In this document: positions 5,379 to 6,099 of the stretch, one piece after another | Position numbering within the stretch: position 1 is the first letter of the stretch | Layout of the letters: each line of letters opens with the position of its first letter | Origin: Planctomycetota bacterium | GTDB taxonomy: Bacteria; Planctomycetota; GCA-002687715 | Direction: 5' to 3' | DNA: 6,099 nt | Assembly: GCA_013213915.1 (NCBI GenBank) | Contig: JABSRK010000003.1 | Span: forward strand, 1-6,099 | Position numbers and translations under genes: made by a program | Notes under the pieces: generated by a model | Told to the model about the DNA's origin: nothing | The model's input: the letters and a program-made list of their open reading frames with translations, nothing else | Databases searched by the model: none

Positions 5379-6099
5379 CTACTGGATCGTGACGGTCAGC
5401 AGGTTGCTCTGGTGGAACAACCCGTTGGGGAGCAGGCCGAGGTCCTGCACGAACGCTTCACCGTGGTACGTCACGCCCACGAGGGCGGGGTCGTTGGGGA
5501 CGCTCAGGCTGAGGGACCAGTTGCCGTTAGCGTCGGTGACCGGGTAGGTCAGGCTGTTTCCGAAGGTGCCCGACGGGTCGGCGAGCGGGATCAAGCTCGG
5601 GCTCAGCGCCAGGTGTGAGTAGTAGGTCGTGCTGCCGATGGTCCCGACGGGGAAGTTCGCCGTCTGCGCGTCTGCCAGGACGTAGCAGATTGCGTTGGGG
5701 GAGGGCGACTGCAGGACGATCGTCACCGTATCGCCGATGGTGGCGTTCGAGGTCAGGTCGAGGCAGGCGCCCGCCAGGCAGGGCGGCGGCGCGGCAGCGG
5801 GCAGCAGGCGGGCCACGAAGGCGTCATATCCACCACCGTGGGTGGTGTCGAACGCCCCGGACGTGGTGGGCAAGGTGGAGGAATCGGTCAAACCCGCCAC
5901 CGTCACCGCCCCCGAAGGGTCGAGTTCGAGAGCCGATGCATGATCAGCCCCACCGCTGCCCAGGAAGGTGGACCAGACCAGCGTCGCACCGCTCGTGTCG
6001 AGGCGGGTGACGAAGGCGTCGTACGCACCACCGCCGAAAACGATCCCCACCGCTCCCGGGGTACTGGGGAAGTCGGAAGATGCGGTGTACCCCGACACC
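5379..6099 (-). CDS. SBBP beta-propeller repeat protein with C-terminal beta module (5' end outside window)
   Basis: Only the last 239 codons are visible; the frame is open to the window edge. The GTG at 6098 reads as Val inside a repeat, not as a start. Visible residues 1-66 form one SBBP-type (seven-bladed propeller) repeat with SGYTASSDFPSTPGA, GGGAYDAFVTRLD and LVWSTFLG. Residues 67-100 are the start of another (AGLTDSSTLPTTSGAF, GGGYDAFVARL). A Pro/Ala linker (AAAPPPC, 101-107) leads to a beta-rich module at 110-239 ending SNLLTVTIQ. SBBP repeats build extracellular or surface proteins, usually with many blades and an N-terminal signal peptide, so the full protein is probably much longer. 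Cys107, Cys112 and Cys138 could form a disulfide. The ligand is unknown. The nuclease-like gene follows 54 bases downstream on the same strand. Confidence 0.85.
   Translation of the reverse strand, partial: VSGYTASSDFPSTPGAVGIVFGGGAYDAFVTRLDTSGATLVWSTFLGSGGADHASALELDPSGAVTVAGLTDSSTLPTTSGAFDTTHGGGYDAFVARLLPAAAPPPCLAGACLDLTSNATIGDTVTIVLQSPSPNAICYVLADAQTANFPVGTIGSTTYYSHLALSPSLIPLADPSGTFGNSLTYPVTDANGNWSLSLSVPNDPALVGVTYHGEAFVQDLGLLPNGLFHQSNLLTVTIQ
5382..5771 (-). other. C-terminal beta-rich module of the SBBP protein
   Basis: This encodes visible residues 110-239, after the Pro/Ala linker. It begins CLDLTSNATIGDTVTIVL, holds a GNWSLSLSVPNDPALVG strand-turn-strand, and ends with a short strand LLTVTIQ. 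Such ends, with 'dlGL.pnGL..SN.L.VTI', are in my experience common on planctomycete exported proteins. It resembles the middle module of the 592-residue protein most clearly at its end. Confidence 0.5.
5799..6098 (-). repeat. Two SBBP propeller repeat units, the last one partial
   Basis: The unit at 5901-6098 (66 codons) and the partial one at 5799-5900 share [S/A]G[Y/L]T...P.T.GA and GGG(A)YDAFV[T/A]RL, with a one-residue length difference. Similarity is also visible in the DNA: ACGAAGGCGTC occurs at 5815-5825 and 6010-6020, exactly 195 bases apart. More units are expected beyond the window edge. Confidence 0.75.

Noticed and set aside
5831..5847. Perfect inverted repeat CACCACC-GTG-GGTGGTG
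   Set aside because: It is explained by the codons for Thr-Thr-His-Gly-Gly inside an SBBP repeat, with no T-tract and no gene boundary nearby.

Overview
The window is high-GC bacterial DNA (about 60-70% by hand count). It carries three secreted or exported proteins and one small membrane protein. The style suggests a planctomycete or a close relative: large signal-peptide-bearing beta-rich proteins, a KP-43-like subtilase with an extra beta-rich C-terminal domain, SBBP beta-propeller repeats, and endings of the type 'SNLLTVTI' or 'PPGSLP'. This is inferred from protein style. No rRNA or other marker gene is present to confirm it.

Layout. Positions 1-233 are non-coding or leader sequence, with no gene or convincing promoter. 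A large S8 (subtilisin, KP-43-like) peptidase lies at 234-2822 (+). After 76 bases comes a 592-residue exported protein at 2899-4677 (+), built as beta-domain A, a middle beta-domain, then a second divergent copy of domain A. These two plus-strand genes may be co-transcribed. A 122-base gap with only a weak hairpin separates them from two minus-strand genes. The first is a small protein at 4800-5324 with a PD-(D/E)XK nuclease-like core between two transmembrane segments. The second, upstream of it, is the C-terminal part of an SBBP-repeat protein at 5379-6099 that runs off the window.

How they may work together. The peptidase, the duplicated-domain protein and the SBBP protein all look like cell-surface or secreted products. 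All three seem to contain variants of one roughly 105-130 residue beta-rich module. Nothing in the sequence ties the nuclease-like protein functionally to them; it may simply sit downstream of the SBBP gene on the same strand.

I see no CRISPR array, RNA gene, insertion sequence or prophage feature. The items most worth a second look are the doubly membrane-tethered nuclease-like protein, the duplicated architecture and internal composition shift of the 592-residue protein, and the module shared by three neighbouring proteins.
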